This document shows positions 52,451 through 61,975 of a DNA stretch of 64,000 nucleotides, in pieces. Source of the stretch: JdFR-22 sp964534325 (GTDB taxonomy: Archaea > Halobacteriota > Archaeoglobi > Archaeoglobales > Archaeoglobaceae); the NCBI GenBank assembly GCA_964534325.1, contig CAZHOR010000004.1:1-64000 (forward strand), in the 5' to 3' direction. The notes beneath the pieces were generated by a model. The model saw only the letters and a program-made list of their open reading frames with translations. It was not told the DNA's origin and made no database searches. Position numbers and translations under genes: made by a program. Within the stretch, counting starts at the first letter, position 1, and each line of letters starts with the position of its first letter.

Positions 52451-53224
52451 TTAGAGCATTATCAGGCTTATCGCCATGATGAACATGCCCAATATCAATC
52501 CGAAAGCTACTATGCGGGTGTTGCCGAAATCATGGGCAGCGGGAAGGAGTTTATCTATGGATACATAAACCATGATACCTGCTACGAATGCTAAAAGTGA
52601 TGCCAGTACCGTTTTGGAGAGAAAGGGCATCAATATTAGAAAACCGATAATGGCTCCTATTGGTTCGGCAATGCCGGAGAAAAAAGAGTATTTAAAGGCC
52701 TTATTCTTGTTGTGGGTGGCATAAAAGATGGGTATGGAGACCGACATCCCTTCGGGGATATTGTGGATGGCTATGGCCAATGCTATGATCACTCCAAGCT
52801 GCAAATCGTTGAGAGCCGTTCCAAAAGTAGCCAGGCCCTCTGGAAAGTTGTGGATGGCTATGGCCAAAGCGGTGAGTGTGCCGGTCCTCATGAGGTTCTT
52901 ATCCACGTTTTCTCCTTTACAGACCCCAATGCAGTGATGGGGGTTCTGCTCCTCAGGGACGATCAAGTCTATGATAAGTATCAAGAGTATTCCTCCGAAG
53001 AAGGCGGTAACACCCGGTATCTGGCCAACAGACTCTATCGCGCCAAAGAGAAGCTCCACAAAAGACACGTATATCATCACACCGGCCGAGAAACCCAGGA
53101 AGAAGGATAAGTAGATGGTTTTTGGCTTCCTTATGAAATAGGCTATGATACTTCCTATTCCTGTTGATAGCCCTGCTATGGTGGTGAGCAATAAAGCCAG
53201 CTCCACATCTCCTATAGTGACCAT
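52451..53224 (-). CDS. ZIP-family metal transporter
   Basis: This 257-residue, eight-helix transporter takes up divalent metals, usually zinc or iron. The two metal-binding helices carry ALAIAIHNFPEGLATFGTAL and ALAIAIHNIPEGMSVSIPIF, each with the HNxPEG signature. A His/Cys-containing loop (PHHCIGVCKGENVDKN) lies between helices 3 and 4. It is most like the ZupT/GufA group. No Fur or DtxR regulator gene is adjacent. Confidence 0.93.
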   Translation of the reverse strand: MVTIGDVELALLLTTIAGLSTGIGSIIAYFIRKPKTIYLSFFLGFSAGVMIYVSFVELLFGAIESVGQIPGVTAFFGGILLILIIDLIVPEEQNPHHCIGVCKGENVDKNLMRTGTLTALAIAIHNFPEGLATFGTALNDLQLGVIIALAIAIHNIPEGMSVSIPIFYATHNKNKAFKYSFFSGIAEPIGAIIGFLILMPFLSKTVLASLLAFVAGIMVYVSIDKLLPAAHDFGNTRIVAFGLILGMFIMAISLIML

Positions 53225-53334
53225 TTTACCCCATAAACCCCTTGCTTGCTATTTTCATTGCGTTAGTTTAAGAAATCAATGTCTTTAATTGAACAGCCAA
53301 TACAGATATAAATTTCGAAAAATTGGTTGAAAAT

Positions 53335-53667
53335 ATGGTTGGAAATATTATACTGAAAATACTGTTATTGATATTGATTGCAGGATATATCGGTATCAAC
53401 TTCTTTGCCGATCTCCCCCTATTCCTGGTGGGGGAAAATCTAATTTTCGCTGCTCTATATTCTTTAGGATTACTCAATTTGAATAAGAAGCCTGTTATTA
53501 TTTCTCTGATAGTTCTCTCCGCCTTTAATGCAGGCAGGGTCTCCAGATCCGTGATAGAGCCTTCAGGAGAGCTGGCGCCTATAGCTATGGGTCATCTTCC
53601 CCTTCTGATTCTCATACTGGCGGTTATGCTGCTACTCGTAAGAGTGTTGGTGAAAAAACAGTATTAG
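53335..53667 (+). CDS. Small membrane protein of unknown function
   Basis: This 110-residue hydrophobic protein has about four helices (for example ILKILLLILIAGYIGINFFA and LPLLILILAVMLLLVRVLV) and one polar loop (AGRVSRSVIEPSGELAPIAM). ATG 53335 is preferred to the TTG at 53323, though neither has a clear SD. I do not recognise the family. It overlaps by four bases, tail to tail, the DUF255 gene on the other strand. Confidence 0.55.
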   Translation: MVGNIILKILLLILIAGYIGINFFADLPLFLVGENLIFAALYSLGLLNLNKKPVIISLIVLSAFNAGRVSRSVIEPSGELAPIAMGHLPLLILILAVMLLLVRVLVKKQY

Positions 53668-55754
53668 CTTTCATCAGATCTCAGCAGTTCCATCATCTTT
53701 GCCGGGTCTGTTGTGGGTAAACTGCACCGGTAATCCCTGCACACGTAAGCCGTTGCCCGGCCTTCTATACTGCTCAAATTTGAGGTGAAACCCGAAACAT
53801 CATCCAGTTCTTCACCGGACTTGAACAAAACTACTGTTCGGGGAATGAACTCCTGCCTCAAAACATCCAGCATGACTCCCGTATCCTCATTCTGGGGGCC
53901 ACCTGATATAACCACTTCGTTAACCGGGCCCACAGCAAAATCCACAGCTGTCAAGAACTGAATGAACGCCTCAGGAGTAATCGATGCTTTTCCAGCAACG
54001 GACTCAATTGATTCGCTGGCAATACCTTCAAATTCAGTATTGGCGGTCATGTGAGTCAGTCTCAATAGATTCAAAATGGCTACAGAATTTCCACACGGAT
54101 AAGCTCCGTCATATATCTCCTTCTTCCTTATGATCTGCTCGGAATCGGAATTGGAATCAGAAGGAGTCAAATAAAAACCTCCTCTCTGCTCATCATAGAA
54201 CTTATTGACCATCTTCTCACTTAACTCCACAGCTTTTTTGAGGTACTCGGGTTTGAAGGTGGCCTCATATAATTCGATTAGACCCCAGATGAAGAATGAA
54301 TAATCATCCAGAAAACCGTTGATGGCTGCCTCACCGTCTCGAAAGCGGTGGAGGAGCTCATCATCCCTGATCAAATTGTTCAATATGAATTCTGTACTTT
54401 TCTCTGCTGCTTGTCGATACTCGGGGTGTTCGTTATCAAAAACTGCGGAAGCTTTGGCGAGCGCGGCTATCATCAGCCCATTCCAGTCGGTGAGGATCTT
54501 GTCGTCCTTGAGAGGATGTACTCTCTTATCCCTAACCTCCCACAATCTCTGGCGGGCATCCTGGAGGCGGCTCTCCAGCTCGTCCTTCGAGACCTTGTGG
54601 TCAGAAGCAAGTTCGGAAACGGGTTTTTTAAGGTAGAGGATGTTCTTACCTGTTTTTGAGCCGCTGACCTCCTCTCTGAAGTTACCGTCCCCTTGCACGT
54701 TGAACACCTTCAAAACGAGGTCATCTTCAACATGCTCCCTCAACTCGTCCTCTGTCCACACGTAGAACTTTCCCTCTTCTCCCTCGCTATCTGCATCTTC
54801 AGCGGAGTAAAATCCCCCCTGTGGAGAGGTCATCTCCCGGAGCACGTAGTCCACCACCTCTTCAACTGTCTGGTGGAAAAGTTTGTCTTTGGTGACCTGA
54901 TATGCCTCGGTGTATGCCATGCAGAGCATTGCCTGGTCGTAGAGCATCTTCTCGAAATGAGGTACTATCCACTTGGAGTCCGTAGAGTACCGGTGGAATC
55001 CGTAGCCCAACTGGTCGAATATTCCTCCCAGTCTCATCTGGGTGAGTGTTTTCTCCACCATCTTCAATACGTTCTTAACTCCGGTCCTATTCCAGTACCT
55101 GAGGAGAAACAATATTATGTGAGGAGAAGGGAACTTGGGAGCTCTTCTAAAACCACCATATTGTTCATCAAAGCTATCGGAGAGTTTTAGATAGGCGTAA
55201 TCCAGCATATCCGGGTCTATACTTCCTTCATCGTGCTCCATCTCCTGAAGAGATGAAAGTATTTGTTCGGCTGCATTATATATGTCGTCTCTCTTTTTAT
55301 CCCATATCTGCTTGATCTGGGGTATAAGCTCCTTCATCCCCGTCCGCCCGAACCTGGTTTCCCGGGGGATATAGGTGGCGGCAAAGAAAGGTTTCTTCTC
55401 CGGTGTCATGATTATAGTAAGAGGCCATCCACCGCTACCGGTCATCAATTGGCATACATACATGTAAATGCTGTCAATATCCGGTCTCTCCTCCCTGTCC
55501 ACCTTGATGTTGACAAAAGCATCGTTCATCAATTCAGCTATTTCGGGGTCTTCGAAGGATTCCCTCTCCATAACGTGACACCAGTGACAGGTAGAATACC
55601 CTATGGACAGAAAAATGGGCTTATCATCGTTTTTTGCCTTCTCAAATGCTTCCTCACTCCACGGATACCAATCCACGGGATTACAAGAGTGTTGCAGAAG
55701 ATAAGGACTCTTCTCGTGTACCAAATGGTTTGATCCTCTACTATGCTCACCCAT
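53664..55754 (-). CDS. DUF255/YyaL thioredoxin-like protein
   Basis: This 696-residue protein belongs to the widespread YyaL/SPATA20 family: an N-terminal thioredoxin-like DUF255 domain followed by an (alpha/alpha)6-barrel like N-acylglucosamine epimerases. The CHWCH motif (Cys56, Cys59) sits after SIGYST. NPVDWYPWSEEAFEKAKND and VDREERPDIDSIYM are highly conserved. The molecular function is not firmly established; a redox or sugar-related role has been suggested. The TPP and KGOR cluster lies further right and is not linked. Confidence 0.92.
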   Translation of the reverse strand: MGEHSRGSNHLVHEKSPYLLQHSCNPVDWYPWSEEAFEKAKNDDKPIFLSIGYSTCHWCHVMERESFEDPEIAELMNDAFVNIKVDREERPDIDSIYMYVCQLMTGSGGWPLTIIMTPEKKPFFAATYIPRETRFGRTGMKELIPQIKQIWDKKRDDIYNAAEQILSSLQEMEHDEGSIDPDMLDYAYLKLSDSFDEQYGGFRRAPKFPSPHIILFLLRYWNRTGVKNVLKMVEKTLTQMRLGGIFDQLGYGFHRYSTDSKWIVPHFEKMLYDQAMLCMAYTEAYQVTKDKLFHQTVEEVVDYVLREMTSPQGGFYSAEDADSEGEEGKFYVWTEDELREHVEDDLVLKVFNVQGDGNFREEVSGSKTGKNILYLKKPVSELASDHKVSKDELESRLQDARQRLWEVRDKRVHPLKDDKILTDWNGLMIAALAKASAVFDNEHPEYRQAAEKSTEFILNNLIRDDELLHRFRDGEAAINGFLDDYSFFIWGLIELYEATFKPEYLKKAVELSEKMVNKFYDEQRGGFYLTPSDSNSDSEQIIRKKEIYDGAYPCGNSVAILNLLRLTHMTANTEFEGIASESIESVAGKASITPEAFIQFLTAVDFAVGPVNEVVISGGPQNEDTGVMLDVLRQEFIPRTVVLFKSGEELDDVSGFTSNLSSIEGRATAYVCRDYRCSLPTTDPAKMMELLRSDES

Positions 55755-55949
55755 TTACGGAGACCCTCACTAATTATTGTATTTGATGTTTATTTGTACT
55801 GGCTTTGTATTAGCATAAAAAGTATAGAAGTGACTACCGTTATAAAGTTAAGCGTATGGTGTACGGTATAAAGTATTGTAGGGCAATATATAGGAAGTGT
55901 TGAAAGCTTGGAACAACAGCCTTTTATCTCTTTCGTGGCGCTTTTTCCG

Positions 55950-56654
55950 TTAAAGCAATCTCATGACCTGTTCCATTCTCAGACCTTTGGAGAGGTCGTA
56001 CCTTAGGACGGCTTTGGGTACCAACGCCTTCTTGAGCTTGATTATCCTCAGTCTTCTCTCTATTTCATCGTCGACTTCTCTCATGGAGAACTCAATGACC
56101 CCTTCAACAGTGTGTTTCATTGCCACTTCAGTCTGGTGGTCGAACATGCCTTTGGTCATCAACATGAAGAAGATGGACTCATTCTTTTTAGAGACCCCTG
56201 AGAACTCTTCTATCAATTTGAATACTTCATCCCTGTCGTATCGGGTAAAGAAATAGGTGATGTTGTTCAAAATAACTCTGTCGTAACTTTCGTTCTGGAT
56301 GGACGATTTAAGGCTTCCAAGGGTGTCGTAACGGGCTCTTTTCAAGAAGCCTTTTGTAGCATCTTCTGTAGGCAATCCCATTCTGGTGGAGACCAGGTCC
56401 ATGATATCCATTTCAAACAGGAGGTCACTTGACACATCGAAGTAGAGGTTTATACTCTCTTTTAACTCCCCAAATGTGTCATCAGTGGTAACGTAAAGAA
56501 CTCTCTCATTGTTCTTCAACCCCTCAAGAGCAACCTGAAAAGAAAATATATCTGCTCCCGCTCCTGGCTCCTCCAGAAGCAGTACAACACTACCGCTTGA
56601 TAATCCTTCTAATTGCGTATCCAGAGAGTTGATACCAGTAGTAAACTGTCTCAT
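55950..56654 (-). CDS. KaiC-like RecA-superfamily protein with degenerate P-loop
   Basis: This 234-residue protein has the KaiC/HTR-like fold start FTTGINSLDTQLEGLSSGSV. In place of GxxGxGKT it has LEEPGAGADIFSFQ, lacking the Lys-Thr. The rest keeps NNERVLYVTTDD, a Walker B-like VILNNITYFFTRYD, and the C-terminal GVIEFSMREVDDEIERRLRI. It probably does not hydrolyse ATP normally and may act as a regulatory or scaffolding protein; archaeal relatives occur near signalling genes. It is divergent from the MBL gene. Confidence 0.75.
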   Translation of the reverse strand: MRQFTTGINSLDTQLEGLSSGSVVLLLEEPGAGADIFSFQVALEGLKNNERVLYVTTDDTFGELKESINLYFDVSSDLLFEMDIMDLVSTRMGLPTEDATKGFLKRARYDTLGSLKSSIQNESYDRVILNNITYFFTRYDRDEVFKLIEEFSGVSKKNESIFFMLMTKGMFDHQTEVAMKHTVEGVIEFSMREVDDEIERRLRIIKLKKALVPKAVLRYDLSKGLRMEQVMRLL

Positions 56655-56832
56655 AGCTCCGACCCTTTACACTATTTTTGCCATGGAATTTATAAAAATT
56701 CTTGCTGGGGTCATGGTGATGGGGTTGGTGATCGAGCTGAAAATCATTTAAATAATTTATTTCAGTTCGTTATCATATCTGTTTCAGTGACATGGAAGAA
56801 ATATTTAATAAGTCTCAGTACAAGTTGAACAC

Positions 56833-57468
56833 ATGGAGGAATCCAAGTTTGAATATGGGGGATTGGAAGTAGTTTTTCTAAAGCACGCCGGGTTTATGGT
56901 GAAAGGGAGTAAAACTCTATACATTGATCCCTACGACCTGCCCAAGGATGTTGAAATGGATACTGCCGATTACATATTCATTACGCACGACCATTTCGAC
57001 CACATGGATTTTGATGCCATCAAAAAACTCTCCGGTACAAATACAACTGTGGTGATCCCACAAGGATGCTCAATAAAGGGAGAAACAACCTGTACTTTAG
57101 GGTTGAACGAGAAACAGGACCTTGATGACGTTTCTGTGGAAACCGTACCGGCCTACAACGTGGGAAAAGAGTTCCACCCTAAAGCCCACAATTATGTGGG
57201 TTACGTCATCACCATGGATGGAGTAACCATCTACCACGCTGGCGATACGGATCACACCTCAGAACTGGAGGGTGTTACCAGCGACATCGCGCTCATTCCT
57301 GTGGGCGGAAAATTCACCATGAATGTAGAGGATGCAAAAAGTGCTATTGAGAAGATAAATGCCAGACACGTTATTCCCATGCACTACGACACTTTTCCGG
57401 ATATAGAAACAGACGTGAGCAAACTGAAATCAGAGAAGGTGACAGTGCTTAAGCCTATGTTCAGCTAA
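56833..57468 (+). CDS. Metallo-beta-lactamase-fold hydrolase (UPF0173-like)
   Basis: This 211-residue protein has the zinc ligands THDHFDH (His52, His54, Asp56, His57), a later HAGDTDHT and HVIPMHYDTFP. These complete the dinuclear site of the UPF0173/UlaG-like family. The substrate is unknown; relatives include L-ascorbate-6-phosphate lactonases and other hydrolases. It has no linker to the FprA gene beyond a 100-base gap. The C-terminus is normal. Confidence 0.9.
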   Translation: MEESKFEYGGLEVVFLKHAGFMVKGSKTLYIDPYDLPKDVEMDTADYIFITHDHFDHMDFDAIKKLSGTNTTVVIPQGCSIKGETTCTLGLNEKQDLDDVSVETVPAYNVGKEFHPKAHNYVGYVITMDGVTIYHAGDTDHTSELEGVTSDIALIPVGGKFTMNVEDAKSAIEKINARHVIPMHYDTFPDIETDVSKLKSEKVTVLKPMFS

Positions 57469-57567
57469 GCTTAATACTTTGTTCCAGTTCAAGTTCCAGT
57501 TAATACTGAGAGGGGCAAAGTTCGAGCAGAGCACAAACTTAAGCATGTCGATAGAAAAGGTGTTAGA

Positions 57568-58755
57568 ATGGCCTTAGAACCGTTAGAGATTGCTGATAAT
57601 ATTTATTGGGTGGGTGCCCTTGATTGGGAAGAGAGAGATTTCCATAGCTTCGAGATCGTGAGAGGAGCAACTTATAATGCTTATCTCATTATAGACGACA
57701 AAATAACTCTGGTGGATACGGTTAAGAACGGTTTTCTCTCCGAAACGGTGGAGAGGATAAATGGACTTGTAGATTTGTCTCAACTGGATTACATTGTGGT
57801 GAACCACATAGAGCCCGACCACTCCGGTAGCCTTGCCCAGGTCAAGGATATGGCCCCGAATGCTGAGATAATATGCACTAAAAAGGCCAGAGAGGGTTTG
57901 TGCAGGTATTTTGACTGCAGCGACTGGAAATTCAACGAGGTCAGCACGGGGGATGAGGTAAGCACCGGCAAGAAGACCCTGACCTTTATGGAAATGACCA
58001 TGCTCCACTGGCCGGATAGTATGGCCACCTATGTTAATGAGGATAATTTATTGTTATCAAATGACGCTTTTGGTCAGCACATAGCCAGTGTGGAGAGATA
58101 TGATGAGGAGCTGGGAGTTGATGAGGCTCTCAAGTGGGCCAAAATCTATTACGCCAACATCTTGATGCCCTTCGGCAATCTGATCAAGAAGAAGCTCAAG
58201 GAGATCGAAGAGCTGGGAATACAGATAGACGTGATAGCTCCCAGTCACGGGGTCATATGGAAGAACCCTGGTAAGATAATTGAAGCTTACAGCAAATGGG
58301 CCAATTTTGAATCTGAGGATAAGCTGGTAATCGTTTATGACACCATTTACGAGAGCACTGCCAAGCTGGCAAGAGAAATTGCCGATGGTGCAAGGTCACA
58401 GGCAAATGTCAGATTGTTCCACATCAGGAACGACTTGAAGAGCGAAATCCTGGAGGAGATACTGGATGCGAAAGCCGTGGCCATCGGTTCACCTACCATG
58501 CACACTCGTGTCTATCCTTCTGTAGGTGAGTTCCTGACGTATCTCAGAGGACTAAAACCGCGAGATAAAATAGGGATAGCGTTCGGCTCCTATGGATGGG
58601 GCGGAGGAGCTGTTAGAGAGATAAACAAGTTCTTTGAAGAGCTCAAATGGGATACCTTGGACCCCTTCACCGTAAAGTACAGGCCGGACGAAGATGAATT
58701 GAAGAAGGCTTATGAACTGGGTGAAAAAATTGCCCACCAGATCAAATCCATTTGA
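57568..58755 (+). CDS. fprA: A-type flavoprotein FprA (diiron/flavodoxin oxidase)
   Basis: This 395-residue protein combines an N-terminal diiron beta-lactamase-like domain (HIEPDH: His80, Glu82, Asp84, His85) with a C-terminal FMN flavodoxin domain (IVYDTIYESTAKLAREIADG, about 250-270). Family members reduce O2 to water (F420H2 or rubredoxin as donor) or NO to N2O. The rubredoxin gene follows 62 bases downstream, making rubredoxin a likely donor. Its presence fits oxygen defence in an anaerobe. The donor preference is inferred. Confidence 0.93.
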   Translation: MALEPLEIADNIYWVGALDWEERDFHSFEIVRGATYNAYLIIDDKITLVDTVKNGFLSETVERINGLVDLSQLDYIVVNHIEPDHSGSLAQVKDMAPNAEIICTKKAREGLCRYFDCSDWKFNEVSTGDEVSTGKKTLTFMEMTMLHWPDSMATYVNEDNLLLSNDAFGQHIASVERYDEELGVDEALKWAKIYYANILMPFGNLIKKKLKEIEELGIQIDVIAPSHGVIWKNPGKIIEAYSKWANFESEDKLVIVYDTIYESTAKLAREIADGARSQANVRLFHIRNDLKSEILEEILDAKAVAIGSPTMHTRVYPSVGEFLTYLRGLKPRDKIGIAFGSYGWGGGAVREINKFFEELKWDTLDPFTVKYRPDEDELKKAYELGEKIAHQIKSI

Positions 58756-58817
58756 ACCAAATTTTAACCTGATAGAACTGAACCAGAATGAAAAGTTAGT
58801 GGAAGAGAGGTGTTATA

Positions 58818-58979
58818 ATGAACAAATATGAGTGCACGGTCTGTGGATACGTTTACGACGAGGAAGAAGGGGACCCTGAGAGTGACGTTCCGCCGGGAAC
58901 AAAATTTGAGGATCTGCCCGATGACTGGATATGTCCTGTCTGTGGCGCTCCCAAGGAAGACTTTGAGCTCTTGGAGTAA
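58818..58979 (+). CDS. Rubredoxin
   Basis: This 53-residue iron-sulphur protein has the standard ligands Cys6, Cys9 and Cys39, Cys42 (CTVCG and CPVCGAP). It also shows YECTVCGYVYDEEEGDPESD and the TKFEDLPDDWICP fold. It carries single electrons at low potential, here probably to FprA encoded just upstream. The SD GAGAGGTG lies seven bases before ATG 58818. It is too short for most gene finders. Confidence 0.97.
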   Translation: MNKYECTVCGYVYDEEEGDPESDVPPGTKFEDLPDDWICPVCGAPKEDFELLE

Positions 58980-59131
58980 TAGAGCTGATTCACCAGACAG
59001 GGTTCTGGAGTAGGATGTCGTATTGGATGGGAGTATAAACCAATGGTGGAAAATAAAGTTCTCACTTGTTGGTTGAGGAGTCGTTGAAATAGTTGGTTTC
59101 ATAAATTAATAAAATATTGGGGGTTCGATTA

Positions 59132-60790
59132 ATGGACGATATATCCGTATTAGTTGGTGGAAAAGCGGGGGATGGGATCAGGATTGCTGCCACAATGGTT
59201 GCTCGGTTATTCAGCAGGTATGGTTACAGGAGTTTTGTTTACGACGATTATCCCTCGTTGATAAGAGGAGGACACAATTTCTCTCTTGTTAGAGTCTCGA
59301 AAGAAAAGATCGAGGCCAACAACATTGGTATTGACTTGATCGTTGCTCTGGATAAACAAACTGTAGAGAAACACACTCCCAATTTGAATGAAGGTGGAGT
59401 AATCCTTTTTGACAGCAGTGAAAAAGGAATGGAAGCTGAAGGAATAGGTGTTCCCTTTAAAGAGATCGTGGAAGAAATGGAAGGTATTTCCATCATGCGC
59501 AACTCTGCTGCTCTGGGAGCTATCGCCAGAGTAGTAGGAATTGACTGGACGGTAGTGGAGGAAGTTTTCAGGAAATTCTTGCCCAAGAAAACCGAGCTCA
59601 ACCTGAAGATAGCCAGAAAAGCTTTCGACACGGCAAGCTCTAGCAATATAAAGGCTGAAAAGCTTGAACAGGAGATGATGCCCATAATCTCGGGTAATGA
59701 AGCTATAGGAGTGGGGGCAGTTAAAGCGGGGATGGATGCCTATTATGCGTATCCCATGACGCCTTCTACCGGAATACTTCATTTTCTGGCTGCCAACAGG
59801 GACAGATTCAATATACTGGTTGTTCATCCCGAAAATGAGATAGCTGTCATGCTTATGGCCCTGGGTTCCGCATATACTGGAGCCAAAACGATGGTGGGAA
59901 CGGCAGGAGGAGGTTTTGCCCTCATGGTAGAGGGGCTGAGCCTGTCTGCCCAGAGCGAGACACCTATCACTGCCGTAGTCTGTCAGAGAGCGGCTCCCAG
60001 CACTGGAGTTCCCACATACACCATGCAATCAGACCTGCATTTCGTTTTGAATGCCGGGCATGGGGAGTTCCCCAGATTCGTTGTGGCTCCCGGTGACGCA
60101 GAAGAAGCGTATTACTATACGGGTGTGGCAATGAACGTTGCCTGGAAGTGTCAGGTGGCCTCCATTGTCCTGTCGGATAAGAACTTGAGTGAAGGTAATT
60201 ATAGCTTTGACCCATCTTTGTACAGCGTGGAGGAAGAGGAACCGGTTTTGTGGGATGGTAAGGGCGACTACCTGAGATATAAAGACTCTGAAGATGGTGT
60301 CTCACCCCTGGCTTTTCCCGGGAATGATTCAGCTGTAATCAAGGTGACCAGTTACGAGCACGATCAGTATGGGATCACTACTGAGGAAAGCGATAAAGTA
60401 GCGTTCATGCAGCAGAAACGGTTGAAGAAGAAAGAAGCTATCAAGAAGGAGGTGGAGAATGTTGAGGCTATCAAGACCTATGGTGAAGACTCTGATTCCG
60501 ATACTGTTCTACTCACCTGGGGCTCTACCAAAGGTGCGTGCTTAGAAGCGGCCAATACTTTGGGCCTGAAAGTGGTACAGCCCATTATTATGGAGCCTTT
60601 TCCGGACCTGAGCGATCATATAAAGGATGCAAGAAAGTTAGTTTGTGTAGAGGTAAATGCTACAGGCCAGCTTGCCAGACTTCTGGAGAATAACGGCATC
60701 AAGGTGGACCAAAAAGTGCTCAAGTACGATGCCAGGCCATTCTTCACGGACGAGCTTATCCAGAGACTAAGTAAGGAGGTGTTAAAATGA
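59132..60790 (+). CDS. korA: 2-oxoacid:ferredoxin oxidoreductase, gamma-alpha fusion
   Basis: This 552-residue protein joins the gamma-type CoA/ferredoxin domain (VLVGGKAGDGIRIAATMVAR, RGGHNFSLVRVS) to the alpha-type pyrimidine-binding domain (MPIISGNEAIGVGAVKAGMD, AYYAYPMTPSTGILHF, MVGTAGGGFALMVEGLSL). It oxidises a 2-oxoacid with CoA to acyl-CoA and reduced ferredoxin; 2-oxoglutarate is the commonest substrate for this KorAB architecture, but others are possible. ATG 59132 is used over a TTG at 59117. It overlaps korB by four bases. No separate ferredoxin subunit gene (korD) is seen. Confidence 0.92.
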   Translation: MDDISVLVGGKAGDGIRIAATMVARLFSRYGYRSFVYDDYPSLIRGGHNFSLVRVSKEKIEANNIGIDLIVALDKQTVEKHTPNLNEGGVILFDSSEKGMEAEGIGVPFKEIVEEMEGISIMRNSAALGAIARVVGIDWTVVEEVFRKFLPKKTELNLKIARKAFDTASSSNIKAEKLEQEMMPIISGNEAIGVGAVKAGMDAYYAYPMTPSTGILHFLAANRDRFNILVVHPENEIAVMLMALGSAYTGAKTMVGTAGGGFALMVEGLSLSAQSETPITAVVCQRAAPSTGVPTYTMQSDLHFVLNAGHGEFPRFVVAPGDAEEAYYYTGVAMNVAWKCQVASIVLSDKNLSEGNYSFDPSLYSVEEEEPVLWDGKGDYLRYKDSEDGVSPLAFPGNDSAVIKVTSYEHDQYGITTEESDKVAFMQQKRLKKKEAIKKEVENVEAIKTYGEDSDSDTVLLTWGSTKGACLEAANTLGLKVVQPIIMEPFPDLSDHIKDARKLVCVEVNATGQLARLLENNGIKVDQKVLKYDARPFFTDELIQRLSKEVLK

Positions 60791-61626
60791 ACAAGGGGTA
60801 TAAGGAGCTGAAATCCTATGCCAAGAACACCTGGTGTCCAGGTTGCGGGAACTTCGCCATCCTCAATGCCTCAAAGAAGGTCTTCGCGGAAAAAGACCAG
60901 AAAAATCTGGTCATGGTCGCCGGGATAGGGTGCCATGCCAAGCTGGTGGATTATATCGACCTCAACCACTTCTACAGCATACACGGGAGAGTGCCAGCTA
61001 CAGCAACAGGTATAAAGCTGGGGAATCCCGAACTGACGGTTATCGGTTTTGCTGGAGATGGTGATGCCTACGGTGAGGGGCTGGCCCACCTGATGTTCGG
61101 TGCCAAAAGGAATATCGACATAACTATCGTGGTCCACAACAACAGGGTTTACGGTTTGACCACCGGACAGTTCACCCCCACCAGTCCTGAGGGTTTCAAG
61201 GGGAAATCAACGCCATGGGGGAATGTGGAGAAGCCATTCAACCCGCTAACACTCATGTATGGGGCAGGAGCTTCCTTTATCGCAAGGTCCTATTCCAACA
61301 GTATGAAAAATCTCAGAATGGTTATAGATGAGGCCATGAAGCATAAAGGTTTCTCCTTTGTAGAGGTGTTACAGCCATGCTATACCTACTTCAACACCTA
61401 TGGGATCTACAACGAAAGAGTATACGAGATGGAACAAATACCGCCGAAGGATGAGGTCATGGATAAGATGACAGAATGGAATTACGGCAGTGAAGGGAAC
61501 ATTCCCATCGGCATATTCTATACGGAGTCCAGAGCAACCTACGAGGACAGCATGTTAGAAGGAAAGGTTCCTGCTAAAAGAGGGAAGGAAGTAGATGTAG
61601 AATCCTTCCTTAAAGAGACTGTATAG
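60787..61626 (+). CDS. korB: 2-oxoacid:ferredoxin oxidoreductase, beta subunit
   Basis: This 279-residue TPP-binding subunit has CPGCGNFAIL with cluster ligands, the TPP motif FAGDGDAYGEGLAHL and DITIVVHNNRVYGLTTGQ, and the C-terminal VLQPCYTYFN cysteine. The overlap with korA (ATGA) shows coupled translation. Together they form a compact two-subunit enzyme supplying reduced ferredoxin, often used in the reductive or oxidative TCA branch. Confidence 0.93.
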   Translation: MNKGYKELKSYAKNTWCPGCGNFAILNASKKVFAEKDQKNLVMVAGIGCHAKLVDYIDLNHFYSIHGRVPATATGIKLGNPELTVIGFAGDGDAYGEGLAHLMFGAKRNIDITIVVHNNRVYGLTTGQFTPTSPEGFKGKSTPWGNVEKPFNPLTLMYGAGASFIARSYSNSMKNLRMVIDEAMKHKGFSFVEVLQPCYTYFNTYGIYNERVYEMEQIPPKDEVMDKMTEWNYGSEGNIPIGIFYTESRATYEDSMLEGKVPAKRGKEVDVESFLKETV

Positions 61627-61664
61627 TTCCATGATGTTGTAGAAAGGAACATTGAGTAAATATA

Positions 61665-61946
61665 GTGAAAAGATATGATAGAAAAGTAGTAGGAGGTTAT
61701 ACTGTGGACGAGAAAGAAATGGAAGAGAAAAAGAAAATGGTTTTGGATATGTGTATCTGCAATACCTGCCCCAGTTTCGTTGATTGTGGGGAGCCGGGTG
61801 GATTTTGTTTTCCTACCATAGGTAAGAGCAGTTGTATAAAGGAAGAAAAGGGGTGCATATGCGGAAAATGTCCTGTTTACTCCAAAATGGAGCTCAAGAA
61901 CATGTACTACTGCACCAGAGGCTCTGAAAAAGAGCAGATGAGCTAA
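61665..61946 (+). CDS. DUF2769 cysteine-rich protein
   Basis: This 93-residue protein has nine cysteines in patterns CICNTC, DCGEPGGFCF, SCIKEEKGCICGKC and YYC, as in the DUF2769 family, whose function is unestablished. It probably binds iron-sulphur or zinc. The GTG at 61665 is the only available start, with a weak AGAAAGGAAC 20 bases away. It sits between KorAB and the rubredoxin-TPP enzyme, consistent with a redox role. Confidence 0.82.
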   Translation: MKRYDRKVVGGYTVDEKEMEEKKKMVLDMCICNTCPSFVDCGEPGGFCFPTIGKSSCIKEEKGCICGKCPVYSKMELKNMYYCTRGSEKEQMS

Positions 61947-61975
61947 AAACAGAGTTTAAGAAGAATAGAGGGAAA

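Noticed and set aside
59207..60028. 273-codon minus-strand ORF inside korA
   Set aside because: It is antisense to a gene with full family conservation; composition is atypical for a protein.
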